DNA from: Lysobacter sp. Root916
GTDB lineage: Bacteria; Pseudomonadota; Gammaproteobacteria; Xanthomonadales; Xanthomonadaceae
DNA: 64,000 bases
Direction: 5' to 3'
Assembly (NCBI RefSeq): GCF_001429785.1
Contig: NZ_LMJF01000001.1
Span: forward strand, 382,367-446,366
The notes beneath the pieces were generated by a model. It made no database searches and was not told the DNA's origin. It saw nothing but the letters and a program-made list of their open reading frames with translations. A program made the translations under genes and the position numbers. Below, piece by piece: positions 55,754-64,000 of the stretch. Every line of letters starts with the position of its first letter. The stretch's first letter is position 1.

Positions 55754-56500
55754 ATGAGCACTGGACCCCTCGCGGGCGAAATCGCCCTGGTCACCGGCGC
55801 CAGCCGCGGCATCGGCGCGGCGATCGCCGACGAACTGGCCGCGCAAGGCGCGACCGTGATCGGCACCGCCACCAGCGACGCCGGCGCCGCCGCGATCGGC
55901 GAGCGCCTGGCCGCGCACGGCGGCCACGGCCGCACCCTGGACGTCGCCGATCCGGCCTCGATCGAGGCGGTGATCGACGCGATCGGCAAGGACATCGGCG
56001 CGATCTCGATCCTGGTCAACAACGCCGGCATCACCCGCGACAACCTGCTGATGCGCATGAAGGACGAGGACTGGCAGGCCATCCTCGACACCAACCTGAC
56101 CAGCGTGTTCCGCACCAGCAAGGCGGTAATGCGCGCGATGATGAAGGCGCGCAAGGGCCGCATCGTCAATATCGCCTCGGTGATCGGCGTGACCGGCAAC
56201 GCCGGACAGGCCAACTACGCCGCGGCCAAGGCCGGCATCATCGCCTTCAGCAAGTCGATGGCGCGCGAGATCGGCAGCCGCGGCATCACGGTCAACGTGG
56301 TCGCGCCCGGTTTCATCGACACCGACATGACCCGCTCGCTGCCCGAGGACGCGAAAAACGCGATGCTCGGCCAGATCGCGCTGGGCCGTTTCGGCGAACC
56401 GGCCGACATCGCCCGCGCGGTGGCGTTCCTGGCCGGCCCCAGCGCGGCCTACATCACCGGCGAGACCCTGCACGTCAACGGCGGCATGTACATGCCATGA
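55754..56500 (+). CDS. fabG: 3-oxoacyl-ACP reductase
   Basis: The 248 residues are an SDR with VTGASRGIGAAIADELA, LVNNAGITRDNLLMRMKDEDW (a FabG hallmark, in pieces) and the catalytic Ser142, Tyr155 and Lys159 (in GQANYAAAKAGIIAFSKSMA, in pieces). It performs the NADPH-dependent first reduction of each elongation cycle. AGAAAGAAACGGAG lies before the ATG as ribosome site. Between fabD and acpP, a conserved order. Confidence 0.97.
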   Translation: MSTGPLAGEIALVTGASRGIGAAIADELAAQGATVIGTATSDAGAAAIGERLAAHGGHGRTLDVADPASIEAVIDAIGKDIGAISILVNNAGITRDNLLMRMKDEDWQAILDTNLTSVFRTSKAVMRAMMKARKGRIVNIASVIGVTGNAGQANYAAAKAGIIAFSKSMAREIGSRGITVNVVAPGFIDTDMTRSLPEDAKNAMLGQIALGRFGEPADIARAVAFLAGPSAAYITGETLHVNGGMYMP

Positions 56501-56617
56501 GCCGTCGTTGCCAAGCGTAAACGATTGAACCAAAAGGGGTTTCGCGCATGCTCGCGAACGCCCCCGATTCCATTAGACTATTCCATCGAAAACCCCTCAC
56601 GGGAGGAGCACAAACTC

Positions 56618-56857
56618 ATGAGCAGCATCGAAGAACGCGTCAAGAAGATCGTGGTCGAACAGCTTGGCGTTAAGGAAGAAGAAGTCACCAACAACGCTTC
56701 GTTCGTCGACGACCTCGGCGCTGATTCGCTCGACACCGTCGAGCTGGTGATGGCGCTCGAAGAAGAATTCGAGTGCGAGATCCCGGACGAAGAGGCCGAG
56801 AAGATCACCTCGGTGCAGCAGGCGATCGATTACGTCAAGGCGCACGTCAAGTCGTAA
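56618..56857 (+). CDS. acpP: Acyl carrier protein
   Basis: The 79 residues are a typical ACP with Ser37 in [18 protein letters not shown] as phosphopantetheine attachment site, and acidic throughout. GGAGGAG lies 9 bases before the ATG, one of the strongest ribosome sites in the window, as expected for a highly made protein. A terminator follows at 56921-56947. Confidence 0.98.
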   Translation: MSSIEERVKKIVVEQLGVKEEEVTNNASFVDDLGADSLDTVELVMALEEEFECEIPDEEAEKITSVQQAIDYVKAHVKS

Positions 56858-56920
56858 TCGGCGTAGGCGGCGCGGCGGCCAGCGCGAGCGGACCGCCGGC
56901 GTCGTCGGCAAAACCAAACC

Positions 56921-56947
56921 GGGGCCGCATTGCGGCCCCGCGTTTTT
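56921..56947 (+). terminator. Intrinsic terminator of acpP
   Basis: GGGGCCG and CGGCCCC pair around CATTG and are followed by GCGTTTTT. It lies 64 bp after acpP and 73 bp before fabF, so acpP can be made in excess over fabF. Confidence 0.8.
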
Positions 56948-57019
56948 AGGGCCGGTGGATACGCCGGCGTAGCGTCAGCAACCCGCGTCAACAATCGCGT
57001 CAACAGTACGGAGTGCTCC

Positions 57020-58258
57020 ATGTCCAACCGTCGCGTAGTGATCACCGGCCTCGGCATCGTTTCCCCGCTTGGCAACGATCTGGCCAGCAACTGGGACGGC
57101 ATCGTCAACGGCCGCTCCGGCATCGGTCCGATCACCTGGTTCGACGCGTCCAACTTCACCACCCGCATCGCCGGCGAAGTCCGCGACTTCGACATCGGCA
57201 AGTGGGTCGGTCCGAAGGACGCCAAGAAGATGGACGAGTTCATCCATTACGGCGTCGCCGCCTCGATGATGGCGATGGAGGACGCGGGCCTGGTCGTGGA
57301 CGAGTCCAACGCCGAGCGCATCGGCGCGCTGATCGGCTCGGGCATCGGCGGCCTGCTCGGCATCGAGGAGCAGACCATCAAGTACCACGAGGGCGGCCCG
57401 CGTAAGATCTCGCCGTTCTACGTGCCCAGCACCATCATCAACATGCTGCCCGGCCAGGTCTCGCTGCTGACCGGCATCAAGGGCCCCAATTTCTCCGCCG
57501 TCTCGGCCTGCGCCACCTCCAACCATTCCATCGGCATGGCGATGCGCATGATCCAGTACGGCGATGCCGACGTGATGATCGCGGGCGGCGCCGAGCGCGG
57601 CGCCTCGCAGACCTCGGTCGGCGGTTTCTGCTCGATGAAGGCGATGTCGACGCGCAACGACGATCCCACCCGCGCCTCACGCCCCTGGGACAAGGACCGC
57701 GACGGCTTCGTGCTCGGCGACGGCGCCGGCATCCTGGTGCTGGAGGAGTACGAGCGCGCCAAGGCGCGCGGTGCGCGCATCTACTGCGAGCTGGCCGGTT
57801 TCGGCGCCAGTTCCGACGCCTTCCACATGACCGCGCCCAGCGAGAACGGCGAAGGCCCGGCGCGCTGCATGGCGGCCGCGTTCAAGGACGCCAAGATCAA
57901 TCCCGAGGACGTGGCCTACCTCAACGCCCACGGCACCTCGACCCCGCTGGGCGATCTGGCCGAAACCCTGGCGATCAAGCGCGCGCTCGGCGACCACGCC
58001 TACAAGACCATGGTCAGCTCGACCAAGTCGATGACCGGCCACCTGCTGGGCGCGGCCGGCGGCGCCGAGGCGATCTACTCGGTGCTGGCGCTGCACCACG
58101 GCATCATCCCGCCGACCATCAACCTGGACCAGCCGGGCGAGGGTTGCGACCTGGACTACGTGCCCAACGTGGCGCGCGAGAAGAAGGTCGACGTCACCGT
58201 CTCCAACGGTTTCGGTTTCGGCGGCACCAACGGCACCCTGGTGTTCAAGCGGATCTGA
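57020..58258 (+). CDS. fabF: Beta-ketoacyl-ACP synthase II
   Basis: The 412 residues have the condensing-enzyme triad Cys164 (VSACATSNHSIGMAMRMI), His304 (NAHGTSTPLGD) and His341 (MTGHLLGAAGG), with GFGFGGTNGTLVFKR at the C terminus. It elongates acyl-ACP with malonyl-ACP. ATG 57020 gives the usual MSNRRVVITGLG start. Confidence 0.97.
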   Translation: MSNRRVVITGLGIVSPLGNDLASNWDGIVNGRSGIGPITWFDASNFTTRIAGEVRDFDIGKWVGPKDAKKMDEFIHYGVAASMMAMEDAGLVVDESNAERIGALIGSGIGGLLGIEEQTIKYHEGGPRKISPFYVPSTIINMLPGQVSLLTGIKGPNFSAVSACATSNHSIGMAMRMIQYGDADVMIAGGAERGASQTSVGGFCSMKAMSTRNDDPTRASRPWDKDRDGFVLGDGAGILVLEEYERAKARGARIYCELAGFGASSDAFHMTAPSENGEGPARCMAAAFKDAKINPEDVAYLNAHGTSTPLGDLAETLAIKRALGDHAYKTMVSSTKSMTGHLLGAAGGAEAIYSVLALHHGIIPPTINLDQPGEGCDLDYVPNVAREKKVDVTVSNGFGFGGTNGTLVFKRI

Positions 58259-58451
58259 TCCGCGCACCCTCGGCGCTCGCCGTGGCGAGGTCCGGTCGCC
58301 TCTGCACCGGACCTGCCGCCGCGCCCGCCGGATTTCCGCGCGTATCGGCTTTGCGCCGCGACGCCGCCGCGAGCGGATCGCCGCTCGCGGCCGGTTCGCT
58401 TCCGCGTCGCGCTCGCCCGCTCGCGCCGCGCCGGTATAAGGTTCGACCATC

Positions 58452-59807
58452 ATGCTGCTGACCCGCGCGCTGCCCGCCACCGTCGATCTGTTGTCGCTGC
58501 AGCGCCTGGCGCCGCAGCGCTATCCCATGCTGCTGGAATCCAGCGCCGACGGCACTGCCCAGGGCCGCTGGGACCTGTTGCTGGCCGCTAACGGCGCGTC
58601 GCTGCAACTGGACCCCGACGGTACCGTGCGCGACCAGGACGGGGGCGCGCGCGCCGGCGATTTCCTGTCCGCGCTCGACGCCGACTGGCGCGCCCAGCGG
58701 GTCGCGCGCGACGAGCCGCGCTGGCCGTTCCGCGGCGGCTGGGCGCTGCTGTTCGGCTACGAGCTGGCCGCGCAGGTCGAGCCGGTGCTGCGCCTGCCGG
58801 CGGCGCCGGGCGGCCTGCCGGTGGCCTTGGCCCTGCGCTGCCCGGCCGCGCTGCTGCGCGACCGCGCCAGCGGCGACTGCATCGTGCTGGCCGAGACCGA
58901 TCACGCGGACATGCTCGACGCGATCGTCGCCGACATCGAGCGCGCGGCCGCGCTGGCGCCGCTGCCCGAATGGCAGCCGCCGCAGACGATCGAGGAAGAT
59001 GCCCCGCAGCGCTACACCGACGGCGTTGCGCGCGTGCTCGACTACCTGCTCGCCGGCGACGTATTCCAGGTCAATCTCTCGCGCGGCTGGCGCGCGCGCT
59101 TCGACGCGCCGCTGGCGCCCGCGGCCCTGTTCCAGCGCCTGCGCCAGCACAATCCGGCGCCGTTCGCCGGCTTGTTCGCCGGCCCCGACTGGGCCGTGGT
59201 CAGCGCCTCGCCCGAGCGCCTGGTGTCGGTGCGCGGCGACGTGGTCGAGACCCGGCCCATCGCCGGCACCCGCCCGCGCGTGGCCGGCGACGACGACCTG
59301 GCGCGCATCCGCGAGCTGGTCGGGCATCCCAAGGAACGCGCCGAGCACGTGATGCTGATCGATCTGGAGCGCAACGACCTGGGCCGGGTGTGCACACCGG
59401 GCAGCGTCGAAGTCGACGAACTGATGACGGTCGAGAGCTACGCCCACGTCCACCACATCGTCAGCAACGTGCGCGGCCGCCTGCGCACGGACGCGAGCCC
59501 GGGCGAGACCATCCGTGCGGTGTTTCCGGGCGGCACCATCACCGGCTGCCCCAAGGTGCGCTGCATGCAGATCATCGCCGAGCTCGAAGGCGGCGGTCGC
59601 GGCGTCTACACCGGCGCGATGGGCTGGCTCAACCGCGACGGCGACCTCGACCTCAACATCCTGATCCGCAGCGCCGAGCTGGAAGGCCAAGAGCTGCGTT
59701 TCCGCACCGGCGCCGGCATCGTCGCCGACTCCGATCCGCAGCGCGAGCTAGACGAGACCCGCGCCAAGGCGCGCGGCATGCTGCGCGCGTTGGGCGTGGC
59801 CGGATGA
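58452..59807 (+). CDS. pabB: Aminodeoxychorismate synthase component I (chorismate-binding), PIAGT type
   Basis: The 451 residues have the chorismate-binding domain with GDVFQVNLSRGWRARF, RPIAGTRPRVAGD, LIDLERNDLGRVC, VFPGGTITGCPKVRCMQII and GAMGWLNRDGDLDLNILIRS (in pieces). It should convert chorismate and ammonia to aminodeoxychorismate for folate. The motif PIxGT has Ala271, as in anthranilate synthases, rather than the Lys of E. coli PabB. The directly coupled pabC (4-bp overlap) supports the folate role. Confidence 0.88.
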   Translation: MLLTRALPATVDLLSLQRLAPQRYPMLLESSADGTAQGRWDLLLAANGASLQLDPDGTVRDQDGGARAGDFLSALDADWRAQRVARDEPRWPFRGGWALLFGYELAAQVEPVLRLPAAPGGLPVALALRCPAALLRDRASGDCIVLAETDHADMLDAIVADIERAAALAPLPEWQPPQTIEEDAPQRYTDGVARVLDYLLAGDVFQVNLSRGWRARFDAPLAPAALFQRLRQHNPAPFAGLFAGPDWAVVSASPERLVSVRGDVVETRPIAGTRPRVAGDDDLARIRELVGHPKERAEHVMLIDLERNDLGRVCTPGSVEVDELMTVESYAHVHHIVSNVRGRLRTDASPGETIRAVFPGGTITGCPKVRCMQIIAELEGGGRGVYTGAMGWLNRDGDLDLNILIRSAELEGQELRFRTGAGIVADSDPQRELDETRAKARGMLRALGVAG

Positions 59808-60646
59808 ATGCGCGCGTCTACGTCGGCGAGCGAGCCGTGCAGGCGCTGCCCTTGCTGGACCGCGGCTACGCCTATGGCGACGGCCTGTTCGAAACCCTGC
59901 GCGCGCATCGCGGCCAGCTGCCGTGGTGGGACGCGCACTGGCGGCGCCTGAGCCGCGGCGCGGCGCGCCTGCGCCTGCCGCTGCCGCGTCCCGACTACGT
60001 GCGCGCCGAGGCCGAGCGCCTGCTCGACGGCGCCGATGCGGTGCTGAAGCTGATCGTGAGCCGGGGAGCGGGCGGGCGAGGGTACGCGCCGCCGACCGAT
60101 GCGCCGCCGACGTGGTTGCTGTCCACCCATCCGCTGCCGCCGCCGGCACCGGCCGAGGGGCTGCGTCTGCGTTGGTGCGAGACTCGCCTGGCGACGCCGT
60201 CGGCGCTGGCCGGGTTGAAGCACTGCAACCGCCTGGAGCAGGTCCTGGCGCGCGCCGAATGGGACGCCGCCGAGATCCATGAAGGCCTGATGCGCGACGG
60301 CGAAGGCGCGGTGGTGTGCGCGACCGCGGCCAACCTGTTCGTGCTGCGCGAGGGCCGCTGGTGGACGCCCCGCGTGGACCGCTGCGGCGTCGCTGGGGTG
60401 TGCCGGGAGCAGGTGCTAGCGATCCTGGGCGAAGCCGCGGCCGAAACCGCGACCCTGTCGCAAGACGCGTTGGAAAGCGCGGACGCGGTTTTCCTGTGCA
60501 ATGCCGTGCGCGGTATCCTGCCGGTCGCCCGCCTGGGCGAGCGCGTCTGGCCCTCGCATCCCGCGGTGGGCGGCCTGCAGCGCCGCCTGGCCGAGTCGCA
60601 TCCCGCATTCGAATCTGCAGCCCTGCCGGGCTCGGAGGTGTCGTGA
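59804..60646 (+). CDS. pabC: Aminodeoxychorismate lyase
   Basis: The 280 residues are a fold-type IV PLP enzyme: LLDRGYAYGDGLFETLRAH near the N terminus, LAGLKHCNRLEQVLARAEW with the probable PLP lysine Lys139, and CATAANLFVLREGRWWTP. It forms 4-aminobenzoate and pyruvate from aminodeoxychorismate. ATG 59804 overlaps the pabB stop; the next gene, mltG, overlaps its stop in turn. In E. coli pabC lies directly before mltG too. Confidence 0.93.
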   Translation: MNARVYVGERAVQALPLLDRGYAYGDGLFETLRAHRGQLPWWDAHWRRLSRGAARLRLPLPRPDYVRAEAERLLDGADAVLKLIVSRGAGGRGYAPPTDAPPTWLLSTHPLPPPAPAEGLRLRWCETRLATPSALAGLKHCNRLEQVLARAEWDAAEIHEGLMRDGEGAVVCATAANLFVLREGRWWTPRVDRCGVAGVCREQVLAILGEAAAETATLSQDALESADAVFLCNAVRGILPVARLGERVWPSHPAVGGLQRRLAESHPAFESAALPGSEVS

Positions 60647-61788
60647 GTCGTAAAACCAAGCGCCGTGTCGGCGGTTTCTTCCTGCTGCTGGTGTTGGCCG
60701 CCGTGGTCGCGGGCGGCTGGCTGTTCCAGCGCTACGTGCGCTTCGCCGACGCTCCGCTGTCCGGCCTGCAGGCCGGGCAAAGCCTGATCGTCGAACGCGG
60801 CGACTCGCTGCCGGTGGTGCTGCGCAAGCTGCGCGAGGCTGGCGTGAGCGGCGGCGACGCGCTGGAGTGGCGCGCATTGGCCAAGCACCTGGGCGCCGCC
60901 GGCCGCCTGCAGGTGGGCGAGTACGCGCTCGAGCCCGGCACCACGCCGCGCGAGCTGCTGATCGCGATGCGCGACGGCCGCGTGGTCAGCCATCGTTTCA
61001 CCGTGATCGAGGGTTGGAACCTGCGCGATCTGCGCGCGGCGCTGGCGCGCAACCAGGACCTGAAACAGGAGGCCGCCAAACTCGACGATGCCGCGCTGAT
61101 GAAGGCGCTGGGCCGCCCGGGCCAGCATCCGGAAGGGCGCTTCCTGCCCGAGACCTATCTCTACACCGGTGGCGACAGCGACCTGGACGTGCTCAAGCGC
61201 GCCTGCGACGCCATGGACAAGGCCCTCAACGCGGCTTGGGAAGGCCGCGACAAGAACAGCGTGCTCAAGAGCCGCGAGGAAATGCTGATCCTGGCCTCGA
61301 TCGTCGAGAAGGAAACCGGCATCGCCTCCGAGCGCCCGCAGATCGCCGGCCTGTTCGAACGCCGGCTCAAGCTGGGCATGAAGCTGGAAACCGACCCCAC
61401 CGTGATTTACGGCCTGGGCGCGGGCTACGACGGCAACATCCGCAAGCGCGACCTGCAAACCGACACGCCTTACAACACCTACACCCGCACCGGCCTGCCG
61501 CCGACGCCGATCGCGATGCCGGGCGCGGGCGCGCTCAAGGCGGTCGCCAATCCGGCGCCGGGCGACGCGCTGTTCTTCGTCGCCTCTGGCGACGGCAGCG
61601 GCAGTAGCCTGTTCGCGGCCACCTACGCCCAGCATCAAGCCAACGTACGCCTGTACCTGCAGCGCTACCGCGCGCAGCGCCGCGGCGGCCAGCCCGAGGA
61701 GGGCAAGGCGGTGCTGGAAGAAGCGCAAGAGGCCGAGACCGCGCCCACTCCCACGCCGCCTACGCCGGCGCAGAGCGCGCGCCGATGA
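60643..61788 (+). CDS. mltG: Endolytic murein transglycosylase MltG
   Basis: The 381 residues begin with a basic stretch and one membrane helix (GGFFLLLVLAAVVAGGWLF). A LysM-like part and the MltG (YceG) domain follow, with RFLPETYLYTGGDSD, LASIVEKETGIASERPQIAG and KLETDPTVIYGLG. The glutamate in EKETG is the catalytic residue of the family. MltG cleaves nascent peptidoglycan strands. GTG start overlapping the pabC stop. The C-terminal tail is Pro/Thr/Ala-rich. Confidence 0.93.
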   Translation: MSRKTKRRVGGFFLLLVLAAVVAGGWLFQRYVRFADAPLSGLQAGQSLIVERGDSLPVVLRKLREAGVSGGDALEWRALAKHLGAAGRLQVGEYALEPGTTPRELLIAMRDGRVVSHRFTVIEGWNLRDLRAALARNQDLKQEAAKLDDAALMKALGRPGQHPEGRFLPETYLYTGGDSDLDVLKRACDAMDKALNAAWEGRDKNSVLKSREEMLILASIVEKETGIASERPQIAGLFERRLKLGMKLETDPTVIYGLGAGYDGNIRKRDLQTDTPYNTYTRTGLPPTPIAMPGAGALKAVANPAPGDALFFVASGDGSGSSLFAATYAQHQANVRLYLQRYRAQRRGGQPEEGKAVLEEAQEAETAPTPTPPTPAQSARR

Positions 61789-62423
61789 GCCTGCAGGTCC
61801 AACCGCGCCTGATCACCCTGGAGGGCGGCGAGGGTGCGGGCAAATCCACCGTGCTGGCCGCGCTGCGCGATGCGCTGGAAGCGACCGGCGTCGAAGTGGT
61901 CTGCACGCGCGAGCCCGGCGGCACGCCGCTGGCCGAACAGATCCGCGGCCTGCTGCTGGACCCCCATCACGAACCCGCCACGCCCGAGGCCGAGCTGCTG
62001 CTGGTGTTCGCCGGCCGCGCCCAGCACGTGCGCGAAACCCTGTTGCCGGCGCTGCGTCGCGGCGCCTGGGTGATCAGCGACCGTTTCACCGACGCCAGCT
62101 ACGCCTACCAGGGCGAGGGTCGGGGTCTGGATGCGGCGTTCATCGCCGAACTCGAACGCCGCGTGGTCGGGATCGAGCCCGCGCTCACGCTGCTGCTGGA
62201 CGTGCCGGTCGCGATCGGCCTGCAGCGCGCGCGCGGACGCGGCGCTGTCGATCGCATCGAAGCCGAGCGCGAGGACTTCTTCGAGCGCGTGCGCGCCGGC
62301 TATCGCGCGCGCGCGCAAGCGCAGGCGCATCGCTTCCATGTGATCGACGCCAGCCAGCCCGCCGATGCGGTCGCCGCGCAGGCGGTGGCGCGCTTGCGGC
62401 AATTGATCGAGGCGCAGTCGTGA
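61785..62423 (+). CDS. tmk: Thymidylate kinase
   Basis: The 212 residues have the P-loop LEGGEGAGKSTVLAALRDAL, the REPGGTPLAEQIRGLLLD region and SDRFTDASYAYQGEGRGLD, typical of bacterial TMP kinases. It phosphorylates dTMP to dTDP. The start overlaps the mltG stop by 4 bases, and the stop overlaps the holB start. Confidence 0.96.
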   Translation: MSLQVQPRLITLEGGEGAGKSTVLAALRDALEATGVEVVCTREPGGTPLAEQIRGLLLDPHHEPATPEAELLLVFAGRAQHVRETLLPALRRGAWVISDRFTDASYAYQGEGRGLDAAFIAELERRVVGIEPALTLLLDVPVAIGLQRARGRGAVDRIEAEREDFFERVRAGYRARAQAQAHRFHVIDASQPADAVAAQAVARLRQLIEAQS

Positions 62424-63394
62424 GCGCGCCCGCGTTCGCGCCCTGGCAGCGCCGGGTCTACGAGCAGGCCACCGCCGCGCTCGACGCCGGCCGCCTCGGC
62501 CACGGGCTGCTGTTCTGCGGCCCGGCCCAGTTGGGCAAGCGCGCGGTCGCCGAGCGTCTGGCCCAGCGCCTGTTGTGCCGCGATCGCGACGCCCAGGGCG
62601 AGCCCTGCGGGCATTGCCGCGGCTGCCTGCTGTACGCGGCGGGCACCCATCCGGATTTCCAGACCGTGTCCTTCATTCCGAACAAGGAAGGCACGCGCCT
62701 GCGCACCGAGATCGTGATCGAACAGATCCGCAGCCTGTCCGAGCGCCTGTCGCTGACGCCGCAGTACGGCGGCGCCCAGGTCGCGATCCTGGACCCGGCC
62801 GATGCCATCAACAACGCCGCCGGCAACGCCTTGCTCAAGACCTTGGAAGAGCCGGTGCCCGGCCGCTACCTGTGGCTGGTCAGCGCGCATCCGCTGCGTC
62901 TGAGCGCGACCATCCGCAGCCGTTGTCAGCGCCTGGAGTTCCGTTTGCCGCCGCAAGACGAGGCGCTGGCCTGGCTGAAGGCCGCCGGCCACGCCGAGAC
63001 CGCCGCGCGCGAAGCGCTGGAGGCCGCGCGCGGCCATCCGGGCCTGGCCCACGAGTGGTTGCAGGGCGACGGCCTGAAGCTGCGTCGCGACGTCGCCGCC
63101 GATCTGAGCAAGCTCGCGCGCGGCGACGCCTCGCCTTCGGAAATCGCCGCGCGTTGGGTCGGCGACGAACACGCCGCGCTGCGTCTGCGGCATGCCGCAG
63201 ATCTCGCCCTGGCCGAAGCCTCCGGCTTGACCGACCCGGTGCGAACGCGCAGTCTGGCGGCCTGGTTCGATCGCGCCAATCGCACCCGCGATCTGTTGCG
63301 GACGACGGTGCGCGCGGACCTGGCGGTAGTCGAATTGTTGATGGCTTGGCGCGCGCCCGACGGCGCGCGGGCCGCTGGAGGACATCGGGGATGA
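62420..63394 (+). CDS. holB: DNA polymerase III delta' subunit
   Basis: The 324 residues are a clamp-loader AAA+ protein with a modified P-loop (GPAQLGKRAVAERLA), a zinc module (CGHCRGCLLYAAG), ILDPADAINNAAGNALLKTLEEP and SATIRSRCQRLEFRLPP. The delta' subunit is a stator, so the weak P-loop is normal. GTG start overlapping the tmk stop. Together with dnaX at 40.4 kb it is the second clamp-loader gene in the window. Confidence 0.94.
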   Translation: MSAPAFAPWQRRVYEQATAALDAGRLGHGLLFCGPAQLGKRAVAERLAQRLLCRDRDAQGEPCGHCRGCLLYAAGTHPDFQTVSFIPNKEGTRLRTEIVIEQIRSLSERLSLTPQYGGAQVAILDPADAINNAAGNALLKTLEEPVPGRYLWLVSAHPLRLSATIRSRCQRLEFRLPPQDEALAWLKAAGHAETAAREALEAARGHPGLAHEWLQGDGLKLRRDVAADLSKLARGDASPSEIAARWVGDEHAALRLRHAADLALAEASGLTDPVRTRSLAAWFDRANRTRDLLRTTVRADLAVVELLMAWRAPDGARAAGGHRG

Positions 63395-63756
63395 GCGGAG
63401 CGGCAGGCGCGGGCGCAGCCAGGCAGGGCATCCTGTCGTTGGCGATCAAGGACAAGGCGGCGCTGTACGGCGCGTACATGCCGTTCCTGAAGTACGGCGG
63501 CATTTTCGTCGCCACCCCCAAGCGTTACTTCCTCGGCGACGAGGTGTTCCTGCTGTTGACCCTGCCCGAATCCACCGAGCGCCTGCCGGTGGCCGGCAAG
63601 GTGGTGTGGGTCACGCCCACCGGCGCCCAGGGCAACCGCCCGGCCGGTATCGGCGTGCAGTTCGCCGAGACCGCCGAAGGCGATGCGGTGAAGGGCAAGA
63701 TCGAAGCGCTGCTGGCCGGCTCGCTGACCGCGGATCGCGCCACCCACACGATGTAA
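63391..63756 (+). CDS. pilZ: PilZ domain protein (type IV pilus assembly PilZ-like)
   Basis: This 121-residue PilZ-domain protein resembles the small PilZ of type IV pilus assembly. It contains MPFLKYGGIFVATPKRYFLGD, VFLLLTLPE, LPVAGKVVWVTPTGAQGNRPAG and GIGVQFAE. The RxxxR and D/NxSxxG cyclic-di-GMP motifs are weak or absent, as in type IV pilus PilZ. It overlaps holB by 4 bases, an arrangement known from xanthomonads and pseudomonads. Confidence 0.9.
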   Translation: MSGAAGAGAARQGILSLAIKDKAALYGAYMPFLKYGGIFVATPKRYFLGDEVFLLLTLPESTERLPVAGKVVWVTPTGAQGNRPAGIGVQFAETAEGDAVKGKIEALLAGSLTADRATHTM

Positions 63757-64000
63757 CGCGTCGTCTCTGCATCCGCTCCGTGCAGGAGCGGCGCAAGCCG
63801 CGACCGTGAGTCCTCATTCCGCATCGAGGGTCCGTTTCCTCCGGGAGCGGCATCGGCCGCGACGTGCGTCCGCGTGTGAATACCCCTGAATCGGGACCGC
63901 GACCGCAAAGGCCAGGTTCGGGATAAAGCGCATTCGCGCTTCGCGCTCATCCCTCACCCTAGCCCTCTCCCGCAAGCGGGAGAGGGGACCCATTCGACGC
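63757..64000. other. Intergenic region with REP-like sequences at the window end
   Basis: No gene is seen. The stretch contains two similar sequences with GGAGCGGC and CCGCGAC (around 63785-63810 and 63841-63865) and the palindrome at 63963-63986. Similar AAGCCGCGA-type sequences lie near 44120-44180. Confidence 0.5.
63963..63986. repeat. CTCTCCCGC-type palindromic repeat, copy 3
   Basis: CCCTCTCCCGC and GCGGGAGAGGG pair perfectly around AA, preceded by TCCCTCACCCTAG. It is the third member of the family at 25379 and 34348 and lies in the opposite orientation to copy 2 judging by its flank. Confidence 0.8.

Overview
The window is a GC-rich (about 70%) gammaproteobacterial chromosome segment. 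Gene content, gene order and protein sequences point to the Xanthomonadaceae, most likely Lysobacter or a close relative. Supporting signs are the order tig-clpP-clpX-lon-hupB-ppiD, a dnaX-ybaB-recR block, the xanthomonad-style yceD-rpmF-fabH-fabD-fabG-acpP-fabF-pabB-pabC-mltG-tmk-holB-pilZ run, a KdkA-type Kdo kinase, and intergenic palindromes with CTCTCCCGC arms. The species cannot be fixed from the sequence alone.

Positions 1-8500 are accessory. Two direct repeats (550-645 and 2139-2236) each end in the 3' part of a tRNA-Lys(CUU) gene followed by an intrinsic terminator. They frame 1.6 kb of decayed genes, which looks like an integration hot spot with remnant attachment sites. Next come a Tat-exported PhoD phosphatase, a broken partial copy of that gene, a lower-GC pair of genes for a secreted and a small membrane protein, a membrane protein, a GNAT acetyltransferase and a secreted protein. 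Positions 8500-14700 hold a fatty acid hydroxylase/sterol desaturase homologue, an AraC regulator, and a TetR-SDR-alcohol dehydrogenase module with two matching operator-like palindromes. A methyltransferase-like protein and a small periplasmic protein follow.

From 14.8 kb the window is mostly housekeeping. It starts with tRNA-Leu, an AlkB-like dioxygenase, the folding and proteolysis cluster tig-clpP-clpX-lon, hupB, tRNA-Val, two identical tRNA-Asp genes and ppiD. On the minus strand are fabI, an MltD-like lytic transglycosylase and gloB, followed on the plus strand by a YafS-like methyltransferase, rnhA and dnaQ, the same neighbourhood as in E. coli. A PP2C phosphatase, tRNA-Ser(CGA), a DUF6165 gene, a membrane protein and a secreted orphan lead to a lipopolysaccharide core pair (GT9 glycosyltransferase and kdkA). 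These sit beside an MBL-fold hydrolase coupled to moaA, moaC, moaD and moaE (molybdopterin synthesis). The SRP RNA, tRNA-Ser(GGA) and dnaX-ybaB-recR follow, then a HIT protein, an slp-tgpA-DUF58-moxR operon and a GT39-like glycosyltransferase.

The last 12 kb carry maf, yceD, rpmF and type II fatty acid synthesis (fabH, fabD, fabG, acpP, fabF), folate genes pabB and pabC, then mltG, tmk, holB and a PilZ gene, most of the distal genes overlapping by 4 bases.

No CRISPR array, intact insertion sequence, prophage or biosynthetic gene cluster is visible. The points most worth a second look are: a C8 run in dnaX where a -1 slip would give a gamma-sized product; a near-leaderless yceD promoter; the paired TetR operators; the nested tRNA-Lys fragments; and the low-GC secreted/membrane protein pair at 4950-5929.
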